NCBI RefSeq assembly: GCF_020523625.1
Contig: NZ_JAJAQH010000005.1
Span: 124,001 to 188,000 of the forward strand
Source: Methylovorus menthalis
GTDB lineage: Bacteria; Pseudomonadota; Gammaproteobacteria; Burkholderiales; Methylophilaceae
DNA length: 64,000 bases
Reading direction: 5' to 3'
The first letter of the stretch is position 1; each line of letters opens with the position of its first letter. The position numbers and the translations under genes are program-made. The notes beneath the pieces are model-generated. The model was not told the DNA's origin. It saw nothing but the letters and a program-made list of their open reading frames with translations, and did not search any database. Positions 35,626 through 44,082 of this stretch are shown in pieces.

Positions 35626-36069
35626 ATGAAAAGACGCGGATTTATCCTGATGAGTGGTGCAGCATTGCTCAGTGGTTTGCTACTGCCACTGCGGGCGCTG
35701 GCGGCGGTGTGGAATAAAGCGGCATTTGAAGCGACCACGCTGGCTGGTGCAACCCAGGGCTTGCAGGTCGACAAGGAAACGCCTAGTGCAGACATTACCG
35801 TCAACGCGCCAGACCGTGCTGAAAATGGCGCCGTAGTCCAGGTGGAGGTCATCAGCCGGATTCCGGGCACGGAGGCGATTGCCATCGTAGTTGAGCACAA
35901 CCCTACCCCTTTGATCGCCAATTTTATGTTTGCCAAAGACGCAGAGCCTTATGTGGTCACCCGCATCAAAATGGCAGAAACCGCCGAGGTGAAGGCGATT
36001 GTCAAAGTGGGGTCGCGCTACTTTACGGCGGGCAAACAGGTTGAAGTGCTGGAAAACGGCTGCGGCTAG
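35626..36069 (+). CDS. soxY: Thiosulfate oxidation carrier protein SoxY
   Basis: SoxY carries sulfur intermediates covalently on a C-terminal Cys during periplasmic thiosulfate oxidation. The 147-residue protein has a twin-arginine signal (KRRGFILMSGAALLSG) and ends in ENGCG, giving the carrier Cys second from the end, slightly shorter than the GGCGG tail of model SoxY. soxZ follows 8 bases later. No soxA, soxX, soxB or soxCD is present nearby, so the partners are unknown. Confidence 0.93.
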   Translation: MKRRGFILMSGAALLSGLLLPLRALAAVWNKAAFEATTLAGATQGLQVDKETPSADITVNAPDRAENGAVVQVEVISRIPGTEAIAIVVEHNPTPLIANFMFAKDAEPYVVTRIKMAETAEVKAIVKVGSRYFTAGKQVEVLENGCG

Positions 36070-36077
36070 GAGGCAAT

Positions 36078-36395
36078 ATGGCAGATAACATTAAAATGCG
36101 GGCACAGCTCAAGGGAGACGTAACAGAGCTGAAAGTGCTGATGACGCATCCGATGGAAACCGGGCGACGTAAAAATGATCTGGATGAAGTGGTACCAGCC
36201 CATTTTATTCAGCTGGTGACGATCAGCCTGAATGGCAACGTGGTGACAGAGGCGCAATGGGGGACAGGTATTTCCAAGAACCCCTATTTGACCTTGCACT
36301 TGCGCGGCGCCAAGGTCGGCGACATGGTCGCTGTGGTCTGGCATGACAACAAGGGCCAGAGCGCCCGCCATGAAATTGCTGTCACGGCGGGCTAG
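36078..36395 (+). CDS. soxZ: Thiosulfate oxidation carrier complex protein SoxZ
   Basis: SoxZ forms the heterodimer with SoxY. The 105-residue protein matches the family: LMTHPMETGRRKND near 20-35, PAHFIQLVTISLNG near 40 and the WHDNKGQ stretch near the end. It has no signal peptide, consistent with export by hitch-hiking on SoxY through the Tat system. An AGGAGG ribosome-binding site precedes the ATG. It converges on the haem-binding membrane protein gene. Confidence 0.95.
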   Translation: MADNIKMRAQLKGDVTELKVLMTHPMETGRRKNDLDEVVPAHFIQLVTISLNGNVVTEAQWGTGISKNPYLTLHLRGAKVGDMVAVVWHDNKGQSARHEIAVTAG

Positions 36396-36411
36396 CGACT
36401 AGTGATAACTG

Positions 36412-36427
36412 TAGCTCAGCTGAGCTA
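36412..36427. repeat. Perfect 16-bp palindrome after soxZ
   Basis: TAGCTCAGCTGAGCTA is fully self-complementary. A direct repeat AGATCAGCT lies just beyond at 36445-36453 and 36461-36469, the latter inside the end of the convergent gene. No U-tract follows, so it is not a standard terminator. Confidence 0.6.
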
Positions 36428-36456
36428 TGGATTAGCTAACCTCGAGATCAGCTGAC

Positions 36457-37224
36457 TTACAGATCAGCTTCCCAGGCATTGCCGTAGACTTTGCCATTCC
36501 GCGACAAAATCCACATCTGGTACATGCTGGTAAACCACATGAAGGTTGAGGCGACGCTGTAACCCAGACCGCCAATGATGGTGAGCCAGGCAAAGCCAGG
36601 ATTCAGCTTGGTCAGCCACCATGACAGCACATCCAGAATCAGGAAGGCGAATGGGAAGGCGATGGCCAGAATCTTCAATTTGCGTGGCACGTTGACAGCA
36701 AAGCTGAAAATCAGCGACATGAAAAAGAAGATGAACGCGATACCAAACAAGTGAATGTGCGAGACACGCGTCAGGCTTGCCACGCTGGCGCCTTCATTTA
36801 CCTGAGCCACTTTTTTCACTTCATCAAAGTGGGTGAAGTTGGGGATGCCGGGCACATTGCTGTGGCACATGACACAGTGCTGGGCGAATACTTGCTTGAA
36901 GTGGGGTTCCCATTCTTTTTCCGGTGCGCCATCGCGCGCCCACTTGATAATCTCCAGGCGTACTTCAGGGGGTGCCTTGTCTTTCATGGCGCCGTTCAGC
37001 ATGCCTTCGAGGCGGCTGCCACTGCGATCACCGTAGTAGCTGTAGACGATATCGTCTTTTGACAAGCCGATTTTGCCGTCTGCCATGCCGTGAGTCAGCA
37101 TGATCTGCAAACCTGCCATACAGAGGCCGACGCCGATTACCAGCAAATAGCCAGAAAACAGAACCTTGACAGGGGTGGGGAGGTTGGGAAGGTTGAACCA
37201 GTCCATAGGTGATGTTGACTTCAT
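36457..37224 (-). CDS. Membrane protein with one c-type haem motif, function unknown
   Basis: This 255-residue protein has an N-terminal membrane segment (about 18-42), then a hydrophilic loop carrying a single haem-c attachment motif CVMCH (about 117-121), then four hydrophobic segments (about 158-250). It therefore resembles an inner-membrane cytochrome with a periplasmic haem domain. A His-rich VSHIHLF sequence follows at the start of the first of the four helices. I do not recognise a named family. It faces soxZ convergently and is divergent from ahpC. Electron transfer is a reasonable but unproven role. Confidence 0.75.
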   Translation of the reverse strand: MKSTSPMDWFNLPNLPTPVKVLFSGYLLVIGVGLCMAGLQIMLTHGMADGKIGLSKDDIVYSYYGDRSGSRLEGMLNGAMKDKAPPEVRLEIIKWARDGAPEKEWEPHFKQVFAQHCVMCHSNVPGIPNFTHFDEVKKVAQVNEGASVASLTRVSHIHLFGIAFIFFFMSLIFSFAVNVPRKLKILAIAFPFAFLILDVLSWWLTKLNPGFAWLTIIGGLGYSVASTFMWFTSMYQMWILSRNGKVYGNAWEADL

Positions 37225-37590
37225 TTGATTCTCATAAAGCAGGTTGAAAAAGCGGGATGACGGCTGCGTATTAACGTGGCGTTACATTGCTCTGCAGAGA
37301 GATGTATCAGGCACAGCAGTTTCAACGAAAGAATACCTCAAACTTAGGTGCCTGCTACAAAATAAACAGCATTTTTATCAAGGGCAGATTTTTTTTGCAT
37401 CGGTATCTTTCAGAAATGATGGAACAAATGGCAGCTGACAGGGTTTAATCAACATGCCGCTGAGGCTGCGGCATTATTACCACACCGATATTTAAAATAT
37501 ATCAAAAGTATTTAAACAATCAATTTTTATTATTATAAGACTTTCTCTATACTTAGCTTCGTTTCCAAACCAACCCAAAAGGAGATTTAC
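37225..37590. other. AT-rich intergenic region between divergent haem protein and ahpC genes
   Basis: These 366 bases hold the promoters of two divergent genes. The ahpC side has a weak -10 candidate TATACT (37548-37553) without a convincing -35, and an AAGGAG ribosome-binding site at 37579-37584. The stretch 37480-37560 is notably AT-rich, with a near-palindromic GATATTTAAAATATATC. I see no clear OxyR or Fur box and no convincing gene. A 64-codon frame at 37244-37438 has no ribosome-binding site. Confidence 0.5.
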
Positions 37591-38157
37591 ATGAGCACCT
37601 TGATCAACACTGAAGTTAAGCCATTCAAAGCCCAGGCATTTCATAACGGCAAGTTTATTGAAGTGACCGATGCAGCTCTGAAGGGCAAATGGTCCGTGCT
37701 GATTTTCATGCCAGCCGCGTTTACTTTCAATTGCCCAACAGAAATTGAAGATGCTGCTGACAATTACGCTGAATTCCAGAAGGCGGGCGCCGAAGTTTAT
37801 ATCGTGACCACCGATACGCACTTCTCACACAAGGTATGGCACGAAACATCGCCAGCCGTGGGCAAGGCACAGTTCCCGCTGGTAGGTGATCCGACTCACC
37901 AACTGACACGCGCTTTTGAAGTGCATATTGAAGAAGAAGGTCTGGCACTGCGCGGCACCTTCATCATCAACCCAGAAGGCGTGATCAAGACGGCTGAAAT
38001 CCATGACAACGCCATTGCGCGTGATGTGAAGGAAACCGTACGCAAGCTGAAGGCAGCGCAATACGTGGCCAACAACCCAGGCCAGGTTTGCCCAGCCAAG
38101 TGGAAGGAAGGCGAAAAGACCCTGACTCCTTCTCTGGATCTGGTAGGCAAGATCTAA
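37591..38157 (+). CDS. ahpC: Alkyl hydroperoxide reductase subunit C (2-Cys peroxiredoxin)
   Basis: AhpC reduces hydrogen peroxide and organic hydroperoxides and is recycled by AhpF. The 188-residue protein has the peroxidatic Cys in FTFNCPTE (about 48-52) and the resolving Cys in VCPAKWKEG (about 168), and the conserved STDTHF-like TTDTHFSHKVWH segment. The length and ends match the E. coli type. ahpF lies 174 bases downstream on the same strand. Confidence 0.98.
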   Translation: MSTLINTEVKPFKAQAFHNGKFIEVTDAALKGKWSVLIFMPAAFTFNCPTEIEDAADNYAEFQKAGAEVYIVTTDTHFSHKVWHETSPAVGKAQFPLVGDPTHQLTRAFEVHIEEEGLALRGTFIINPEGVIKTAEIHDNAIARDVKETVRKLKAAQYVANNPGQVCPAKWKEGEKTLTPSLDLVGKI

Positions 38158-38331
38158 GGCGGGAATAGCGCCTTAAACGCTCCTGCTACGGCAGGGCGTT
38201 GAGCACAGGGCATGGAAGGCCACTAGCCAACCGTGTCCTGCCCTCGACGCGATCCCTGGAATAAACGAAACCAAGCCAGCGCCAAAAGCGCAAGGCCGGG
38301 GTGAACTCACCCCGAACAACTGGAGAACACC

Positions 38332-39876
38332 ATGCTTGACGATACACTCAAAACCCAACTTCAGACCTATTTGGGCATGTTACGTCAGCCTATCCGGCTG
38401 ATAGCCTCGCTCGATGACAGTGAAAAAGCCACTGAAATGCGTGAGTTGTTGCAAGACATTGCCGCGCTGTCAGACAAGGTCAGCCTGGATCTGGCTGGCA
38501 ATGATGCCCGCAAGCCTTCGTTTGTGATTGCACGTGAAGGTGAGACCAGTGGCGTACGCTTTGCTGCCATTCCGCTGGGCCATGAGTTTACGTCGCTGGT
38601 ACTTGCTTTGTTATGGACTGGTGGTCACCCGCCCAAGGTCGAAGCGGACGTGATTGAACAGATCAAGGCGCTGGATGGTGATTTCCGCTTTGAGGTTTAC
38701 ATGAGCCTCTCCTGCCATAACTGCCCGGACGTGGTGCAGGCGACAGCATTGATGGCGATTCTGAATCCCAAGGTACAAACCACCATCATTGATGGTGCCT
38801 TGTATCAGGATGAAGTAAATGGTCGCAACATCATGGCCGTGCCAACCACCTACATGAACGGTGAGCCATTTGGCTCGGGCCGCATGACGGTAGAAGAGCT
38901 GCTGACCAAGCTGGATACCGGTGCTGAGGCACGCGAGGCTGCCAAGCTGGACCAGAAGGCACCATATGATGTGCTGATCGTGGGCGGTGGACCTGCTGGC
39001 GCCTCAGCCGCTATCTATGCGGCTCGCAAGGGCATACGTACCGGTATCGTGGCCGAGCGTTTTGGTGGTCAGGTGATGGATACTCTGGGCATCGAAAACT
39101 TCATCTCGGTGAAGGAAACCGAAGGGCCCAAGCTGGTGGCAGCACTCGAAGAGCATGTGCGCAGCTACGATGTCGACATCATCAACCTGCAACGTGCCGA
39201 GTCGATTACGCGCGGCGAGCTGGTTGAAGTGAAGCTGGCAGGTGGCGCTACGCTCAAGAGCAAAGCGGTGATTGCGGCTACTGGTGCCCGGTGGCGCGAG
39301 CTGAACGTGCCAGGTGAGAAGGAATACCGCGGCAAAGGCGTGGCGTATTGCCCACACTGCGATGGTCCTTTGTTCAAAGGCAAGCGTGTCGCGGTGATTG
39401 GCGGTGGTAACTCAGGCGTTGAGGCGGCGATTGATCTGGCCGGGTTTGTTGGCCATGTCACGCTGATCGAATACGACACCAAGCTGCGTGCTGATGCCGT
39501 GCTGCAGAACAAGTTGTTCAGCTTGCCCAATGTCACGGTGGTCATTAACGCGCAAACGATCGAAGTAACCGGCGATTCCCAAAAGGTCAACGGTTTGGTG
39601 TACAAGGACCGCGCCACAAGCGTGGATCATCATCTGGAACTGGAAGGTGTCTTTGTACAAATCGGTCTCTTGCCGAATACCGACTGGCTCAAGGGCAGTG
39701 ATGTCGAGCTGAGCAAGTTCGGTGAGATCAAGGTGGATGCGCATGGGCAGACATCGATGGCGGGTGTGTTTGCGGCGGGGGATGTGACGACCGTGCCTTA
39801 CAAGCAGATCATCATTGCCATGGGTGAAGGTTCCAAGGCAGCACTGGGCGCATTTGATTACCTGATACGCCAGTAA
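38332..39876 (+). CDS. ahpF: Alkyl hydroperoxide reductase subunit F
   Basis: AhpF is the NADH-dependent flavoprotein that reduces AhpC. The 514-residue protein has an N-terminal double thioredoxin-fold domain with CHNCPDV (about 129-135), an FAD motif in [18 protein letters not shown] (about 218-235), the catalytic CPHCDG (about 343-348) and the NADH motif [16 protein letters not shown]. All redox pairs are intact. A CCGGGGTGA/TCACCCCG-like hairpin lies shortly before its ribosome-binding site. A strong terminator follows. Confidence 0.98.
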   Translation: MLDDTLKTQLQTYLGMLRQPIRLIASLDDSEKATEMRELLQDIAALSDKVSLDLAGNDARKPSFVIAREGETSGVRFAAIPLGHEFTSLVLALLWTGGHPPKVEADVIEQIKALDGDFRFEVYMSLSCHNCPDVVQATALMAILNPKVQTTIIDGALYQDEVNGRNIMAVPTTYMNGEPFGSGRMTVEELLTKLDTGAEAREAAKLDQKAPYDVLIVGGGPAGASAAIYAARKGIRTGIVAERFGGQVMDTLGIENFISVKETEGPKLVAALEEHVRSYDVDIINLQRAESITRGELVEVKLAGGATLKSKAVIAATGARWRELNVPGEKEYRGKGVAYCPHCDGPLFKGKRVAVIGGGNSGVEAAIDLAGFVGHVTLIEYDTKLRADAVLQNKLFSLPNVTVVINAQTIEVTGDSQKVNGLVYKDRATSVDHHLELEGVFVQIGLLPNTDWLKGSDVELSKFGEIKVDAHGQTSMAGVFAAGDVTTVPYKQIIIAMGEGSKAALGAFDYLIRQ

Positions 39877-39927
39877 GCGTCACGCTGCACCTACTTTTAT
39901 GACAATCTCAATTGCCATAAAAGGCCA

Positions 39928-39977
39928 GGGCCAGTGTTCTTTCCCGGGTAGGGGAGAACACTGGCCCTGAATTTTTT
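39928..39977 (+). terminator. Strong terminator after ahpF
   Basis: GGGCCAGTGTTCT (39928-39940) pairs perfectly with 39955-39967, giving 13 base pairs, and a run of six T follows (39972-39977). On the minus strand a short T-run also follows, so it may serve the convergent small gene too. Confidence 0.9.
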
Positions 39978-40016
39978 GGTTTTGCCGTTGTTACAACTCA
40001 AGCATTTTTGAGGTTT

Positions 40017-40298
40017 TTAAATGGCTTGAGAGATGACAAATGATGGGTATTGGTCAAAGAAGGTGACTCTGACGTTGAAACCCAGATCACGGGCCCGTTG
40101 TGCGAGCAGCGTGAAAATGTGCAGTTCATTCTTCAGTGGGATCAGGAACACATTGTCGGCAAACGCCTGAGTAGACTCCGACTTGTGCTGCTCCTTGTTT
40201 AACTGAATGATGTTTTGACTGCTGGTGATGAAGGTGACCCAATTCTTGTTTTCATGATTGGGGTTCGGCCGGTCTACGATCAATAGTGCTGAGTGCAT
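40017..40298 (-). CDS. Small protein of unknown function
   Basis: I do not recognise this 93-residue protein. It has no signal peptide or membrane segment. It starts MHSALLIVDRPNPN and ends VTFFDQYPSFVISQAI, with an N-half rich in Asn, Gln, Lys and Ser. A GAGGAG ribosome-binding site precedes the ATG, which supports real translation. Codon composition is more AT-rich than its neighbours. It lies alone between hda and the ahpF terminator, with an inverted repeat (40323-40380) in its upstream region. It could be a lineage-specific or recently acquired gene. Confidence 0.65.
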   Translation of the reverse strand: MHSALLIVDRPNPNHENKNWVTFITSSQNIIQLNKEQHKSESTQAFADNVFLIPLKNELHIFTLLAQRARDLGFNVRVTFFDQYPSFVISQAI

Positions 40299-40322
40299 TT
40301 TATATCTCCTCGTTTTTATAAA

Positions 40323-40380
40323 AGACCTACAGTTTCCGTACTTAAAAAATCAAAAACCGTGAAACTAGCATTACAGGTCT
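40323..40380. repeat. Interrupted inverted repeat upstream of the small unknown gene
   Basis: AGACCT (40323-40328) pairs with AGGTCT (40375-40380), and AGTTTC (40331-40336) with GAAACT (40361-40366). The structure lies in the 150-base gap between hda and the small gene, upstream of the latter on the minus strand. It may be an operator, an hda terminator part, or chance. Confidence 0.4.
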
Positions 40381-40448
40381 CTACAAGAAAATCAATACTC
40401 GCAAGATGGATATAGCTTTAAATTTTTATGATTTTGCTGCCGAGGGCG

Positions 40449-41063
40449 TCACGACAGGCTCAGCAGCTGGCGTAGCAAGGGCAGCGTTACCGGGCGTTTG
40501 TAACTGAGCGACCATTCATCCAGAGCATCCAGCGTGGAAACCAGCGTCGGCAAGTCGCGACGCAGGTGACGCAGGCAATAATCCAGCACTTCATCCGGCA
40601 ATCGCATGCCACGCGCTGCCGCATGTTGGCGCAATGCCAAGGCTTTTTCTTCATCGCTGAGCGGATGAAGTTGATAGCTGAGGCCCCATGCCAGGCGGGT
40701 GGCAAGGTCATCACGGAGCTGCATGGCGGTAGGAGCCGCGATGCCAGCAGCCACCAACACGCCTTCACCAGCACGCAGGTGGTTGTAGCTGTCAAACAAG
40801 GCAATCTGTTCTTCTTCGTTTAGTAGCTGTACATCATCAGCGCAGATAACATGCACACCCGAGGCTTCGCCGGCGCGGTTGCAGGCATGCAACAGATGGC
40901 TCTTGCCGCTGCCGGTTTCGCCCCACAGGTAGATAAAGCGTTGCGGACTTTGGCCCTCCAGCGCGGCGCGCAGGCTGTGCAGGGCTTCGGCATTGCGGCC
41001 TGGAACAAAATTATCCAGGCTGGGCAAGGCCGATGGTTGAATGTCGAGCAATAACTGTTTCAT
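40449..41063 (-). CDS. hda: DnaA regulatory inactivator Hda
   Basis: Hda, with the DNA-loaded sliding clamp, stimulates ATP hydrolysis by DnaA after initiation. The 204-residue protein is a DnaA-like AAA+ module with Walker A WGETGSGKSHLLHA (about 48-61). It begins MKQLLLDIQ, where the QLLLDI stretch resembles the clamp-binding motif of Hda. It is slightly shorter than the E. coli protein. The AI-2E permease gene lies directly upstream, the common order of perM-hda next to purM. Confidence 0.93.
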   Translation of the reverse strand: MKQLLLDIQPSALPSLDNFVPGRNAEALHSLRAALEGQSPQRFIYLWGETGSGKSHLLHACNRAGEASGVHVICADDVQLLNEEEQIALFDSYNHLRAGEGVLVAAGIAAPTAMQLRDDLATRLAWGLSYQLHPLSDEEKALALRQHAAARGMRLPDEVLDYCLRHLRRDLPTLVSTLDALDEWSLSYKRPVTLPLLRQLLSLS

Positions 41064-41116
41064 GGCATTTAGCCGCGGGGCGGCATGAGTAGGGGCTGCA
41101 TTTTATGTGAACCTGC

Positions 41117-42196
41117 TTAACGCAGGTAGATATCGCTATTGAGATAGGCGCGTTTGGCATGGCGCAGACCGACGGCAATCGCGGCGCTGACAGGCAAGGC
41201 CAGCAGGATGCCGGTAAAGCCGAACAATTGACCGCCAGCCAGCAGGGCAAAAATTACCATGACAGGATGCAGGCCGATACGGTCTCCTACCAGCCAGGGC
41301 GTGAGCCACATGCTTTCCAGCATCTGCCCGATCCCAAACACCGCGATGACGGGCACATATTGGGCAAAGGTGGTGAACTGCAGCACCGATGCCAGTGCCG
41401 CGAGTAGCATGCCAGTGCCGATGCCCAGGTAAGGCACAAAGCCAAGCAAGCCTGCAATCAAGCCAATGGGCAGCGCGAGCTCCAGCCCGGAAAGCCAGAG
41501 ACCGGTCGCATAAAATGCGCTCATCAAGAGCATGACGGATAACTGCCCGCGTAAAAATTCTGCCAGCATCATGTCAACTTCGCGGGCAATCTCTACGGTT
41601 TTGGCATACCAGCGCCGTGGCAGTAGCTGGTCAAAACGATTGAGGATATCGTGCCAGTCGCGCAGCAGGTAAAACAGCACAATGGGAATCAGCACCAGAT
41701 TGGCCAGCCAGGCAAACAGCGCCAGCCCGTGATCGCTCAGTGCCAGCAAGAACTTGCCAACGAAATCACTGGCAGATTTCCAGTTGCTGGTAATCACCTG
41801 CTGTACTTTGGTGGCATCAATATCCACGGCGACGCCAAAGTGCTGTAACAGCCAAGGCTCAATACGGGTGCGCAAGCCGGTGATGTAGGTCGGCAGCTTT
41901 TGCATGATGAGCATGAATTCTTTCTGCATCATGGGGATCACGATCAGCAGCAGGATGCAGATAATGGCAATTAACATCAGCATGACCAGAAGCGAGGCGA
42001 TAGTGCGCCCCAAGGTGAGCTGCCAGAGGCGTACCTGAGCTAGTCTGTCGACCAGCGGATTGCAGATATAGGCGAAAATGGCGGCAATCAGAAACGGCGC
42101 CATGATGGGCAGCAGCAGATATACCACCAGCAGGAACAGGCTGCCGAGCAGAATCACGCGGTAATCAGGCAACAGGTTTTCTCGTTTGGCGGTCAT
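41117..42196 (-). CDS. AI-2E family transporter (PerM-like)
   Basis: This 359-residue membrane protein has about eight predicted helices and the family pattern, including [14 protein letters not shown] near 190 and [20 protein letters not shown] near 305. The family contains autoinducer-2 exporters and Na+/H+ antiporter-like proteins, and the substrate is not predictable here. It is divergent from purM with about 58 bases between and upstream of hda, a gene order shared by many beta- and gammaproteobacteria. Confidence 0.9.
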   Translation of the reverse strand: MTAKRENLLPDYRVILLGSLFLLVVYLLLPIMAPFLIAAIFAYICNPLVDRLAQVRLWQLTLGRTIASLLVMLMLIAIICILLLIVIPMMQKEFMLIMQKLPTYITGLRTRIEPWLLQHFGVAVDIDATKVQQVITSNWKSASDFVGKFLLALSDHGLALFAWLANLVLIPIVLFYLLRDWHDILNRFDQLLPRRWYAKTVEIAREVDMMLAEFLRGQLSVMLLMSAFYATGLWLSGLELALPIGLIAGLLGFVPYLGIGTGMLLAALASVLQFTTFAQYVPVIAVFGIGQMLESMWLTPWLVGDRIGLHPVMVIFALLAGGQLFGFTGILLALPVSAAIAVGLRHAKRAYLNSDIYLR

Positions 42197-42254
42197 TTCG
42201 GGTAAAATTATATTTAATTACTGTAATTTATCTTGTGGAAAGCGAGAACTCAAC

Positions 42255-43316
42255 TTGAATTCTGATCAAACCAACGGCGGTGCCGCACCAACTTCAATGA
42301 GCTATCGCGACGCCGGTGTCGATATCGAAGCCGGCGATGCGCTGGTCGAGGAGATCAAACCGTTTGCCAAGCGTACCATGCGCCCCGAGGTTTTGGGCGG
42401 AATTGGCGGATTCGGCTCGCTGTTCGAAGTCCCGAAAAAATTCAAAAATCCTGTGCTGGTTTCTGGTACCGATGGCGTGGGCACCAAGCTCAAGCTGGCA
42501 TTTCAGCTGAACAAACACGACACCGTAGGTATCGATCTGGTCGCGATGAGCGTGAACGATATTCTTGTGCAAGGCGCTGAGCCTCTGTTTTTCCTGGATT
42601 ACTTTGCCTGTGGCAAGCTCGAAGTTGGCGTGGCTGCCCAGGTGATCAAGGGGATTGCGCTGGGCTGTGAACAAGCGGGCTGTGCCCTGGTTGGCGGCGA
42701 GACCGCTGAAATGCCCGGTATGTATCCTGCAGGTGAGTATGACCTCGCTGGCTTTGCCGTGGGTGCGGTCGACAAGGAAGCCATCATTGACGGTACTACC
42801 ATTGCGGCGGGTGACGTCGTGCTGGGTCTGGCATCCAGTGGTGCGCATTCCAATGGTTACTCGCTGATCCGCAAGCTGATCGAGAAATCCGGTATTGATA
42901 TGGATAGCGATTTCCATGGCAAGCCATTCCGCGATGTGGTGATGGCGCCTACCCGTATTTACGTCAAATCCCTGCTAAAGCTGCTGGCGGCCATGTCGGT
43001 CAAGGGCATGGCCCACATTACCGGTGGCGGCATCACGGAAAATATCCCGCGCGTATTGCCTGCCGGGCTGACCGCCGAAGTTCGCCGCGACAGCTGGACC
43101 CTGCCGCCCTTGTTCCAATGGCTGCAGGCACAAGGCAACGTGGTCGATGACGAGATGTATCGTACTTTCAACTGTGGTATCGGCATGGTGGTGATTGTGT
43201 CAGCCGCGCAGGCGCCAGAGGCAATCAAGCTGCTGGCAGATGCCGGTGAGCAGGTGTGGCAGATTGGCCAGATTCGCGCGCAGCAACCAAACGAAGCGCC
43301 TACGGTCGTGGTGTAA
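42255..43316 (+). CDS. purM: Phosphoribosylformylglycinamidine cyclo-ligase
   Basis: PurM closes the imidazole ring to give AIR in purine synthesis. The protein shows [16 protein letters not shown] near the N-terminus, the ATP-binding [14 protein letters not shown], and [17 protein letters not shown]. The start is uncertain. TTG 42255 gives 353 residues, close to family length, with a weak GAAAGCGAG before it. ATG 42297 is also possible and lies just before the conserved region. It is divergent from the AI-2E permease gene. Confidence 0.95.
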   Translation: MNSDQTNGGAAPTSMSYRDAGVDIEAGDALVEEIKPFAKRTMRPEVLGGIGGFGSLFEVPKKFKNPVLVSGTDGVGTKLKLAFQLNKHDTVGIDLVAMSVNDILVQGAEPLFFLDYFACGKLEVGVAAQVIKGIALGCEQAGCALVGGETAEMPGMYPAGEYDLAGFAVGAVDKEAIIDGTTIAAGDVVLGLASSGAHSNGYSLIRKLIEKSGIDMDSDFHGKPFRDVVMAPTRIYVKSLLKLLAAMSVKGMAHITGGGITENIPRVLPAGLTAEVRRDSWTLPPLFQWLQAQGNVVDDEMYRTFNCGIGMVVIVSAAQAPEAIKLLADAGEQVWQIGQIRAQQPNEAPTVVV

Positions 43317-43377
43317 TCGCCGGAACGAAAACCAGCGGCTATCGTCACATGGACATCGCTCACTTCAAGTAGACATC

Positions 43378-44082
43378 ATGCGCTATCTTTCCTTACGCAA
43401 TTCCATTTTCACTGCTTGTTGCCTGCTGGCGGCGTCGGTCGTGCACGCCGCGCCGCGCCAGGTGGAGCTGGTGTATGAAGCCACCCGCAATGGTCAGCCA
43501 TTCGCCACGGTGACCGAGACGTTTCGTCAGGAAAACGGCCGCTACCGCATTGAAAGCGTGACGCAGGGCATAGGTGTGTATGCTTTGTTTGGCAAGCGCC
43601 GCCTGATGAGCGAAGGCGAAGTCACCGAGCAAGGGCTCAAGCCCAGCCATTTTGAGCTGCATCAGGGTGACAACGATAAAAAATCATTGCTGACGGACTT
43701 CGACTGGCCCCAGAACCAGCTCAATATGCAAGTGAAAGGCAAAACCGTCACTGCCCCCCTTGAGCCAGGTGCTCAGGATCTGGCCAGTTTCATTTATCAA
43801 TTCATGTTCCGTCCCCCTGTTGGCGAGGATGTGAATATGCCGGTGACGACTGGCAAGAAGCTGCGTAGCTATCATTATCGGGTGACTGAGCGCGATGTCC
43901 CGCTTGATTTGCCTGGCGGCCATTTCAAGACGCTGCATCTGGTAGATGCCACGCCGGATGGCGAGGACAGCAAGGAATTCTGGCTGGCGACGGACCGTCA
44001 TCATCTGCCTGTTCGTTTGGAAATGCGCGATGACAAAGGTGCCAAAATCGAGCAGATTCTGACCAGCGTGCATGCGGAATAA
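43378..44082 (+). CDS. Exported DUF3108 domain protein, first of a tandem pair
   Basis: This 234-residue protein has a signal peptide ending near VVHAA (about residue 24) and a DUF3108 domain covering the rest. The frame is open upstream into purM, but the signal peptide fixes ATG 43378. It shares recognisable stretches with the next gene: SEGEVTEQGLKP, then QDLASFIYQFMFRPP, then GKKLRSYHY. The function of DUF3108 is unknown; the repeated beta-strand look suggests a periplasmic beta-rich fold. It overlaps the next gene by 11 bases. Confidence 0.85.
   Translation: MRYLSLRNSIFTACCLLAASVVHAAPRQVELVYEATRNGQPFATVTETFRQENGRYRIESVTQGIGVYALFGKRRLMSEGEVTEQGLKPSHFELHQGDNDKKSLLTDFDWPQNQLNMQVKGKTVTAPLEPGAQDLASFIYQFMFRPPVGEDVNMPVTTGKKLRSYHYRVTERDVPLDLPGGHFKTLHLVDATPDGEDSKEFWLATDRHHLPVRLEMRDDKGAKIEQILTSVHAE

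Noticed and set aside
37480-37560. OxyR or Fur operator before ahpC
   Set aside because: The AT-rich stretch has palindromic pieces, but none matches the spaced ATAG/CTAT pattern of OxyR or the Fur consensus well enough to call.
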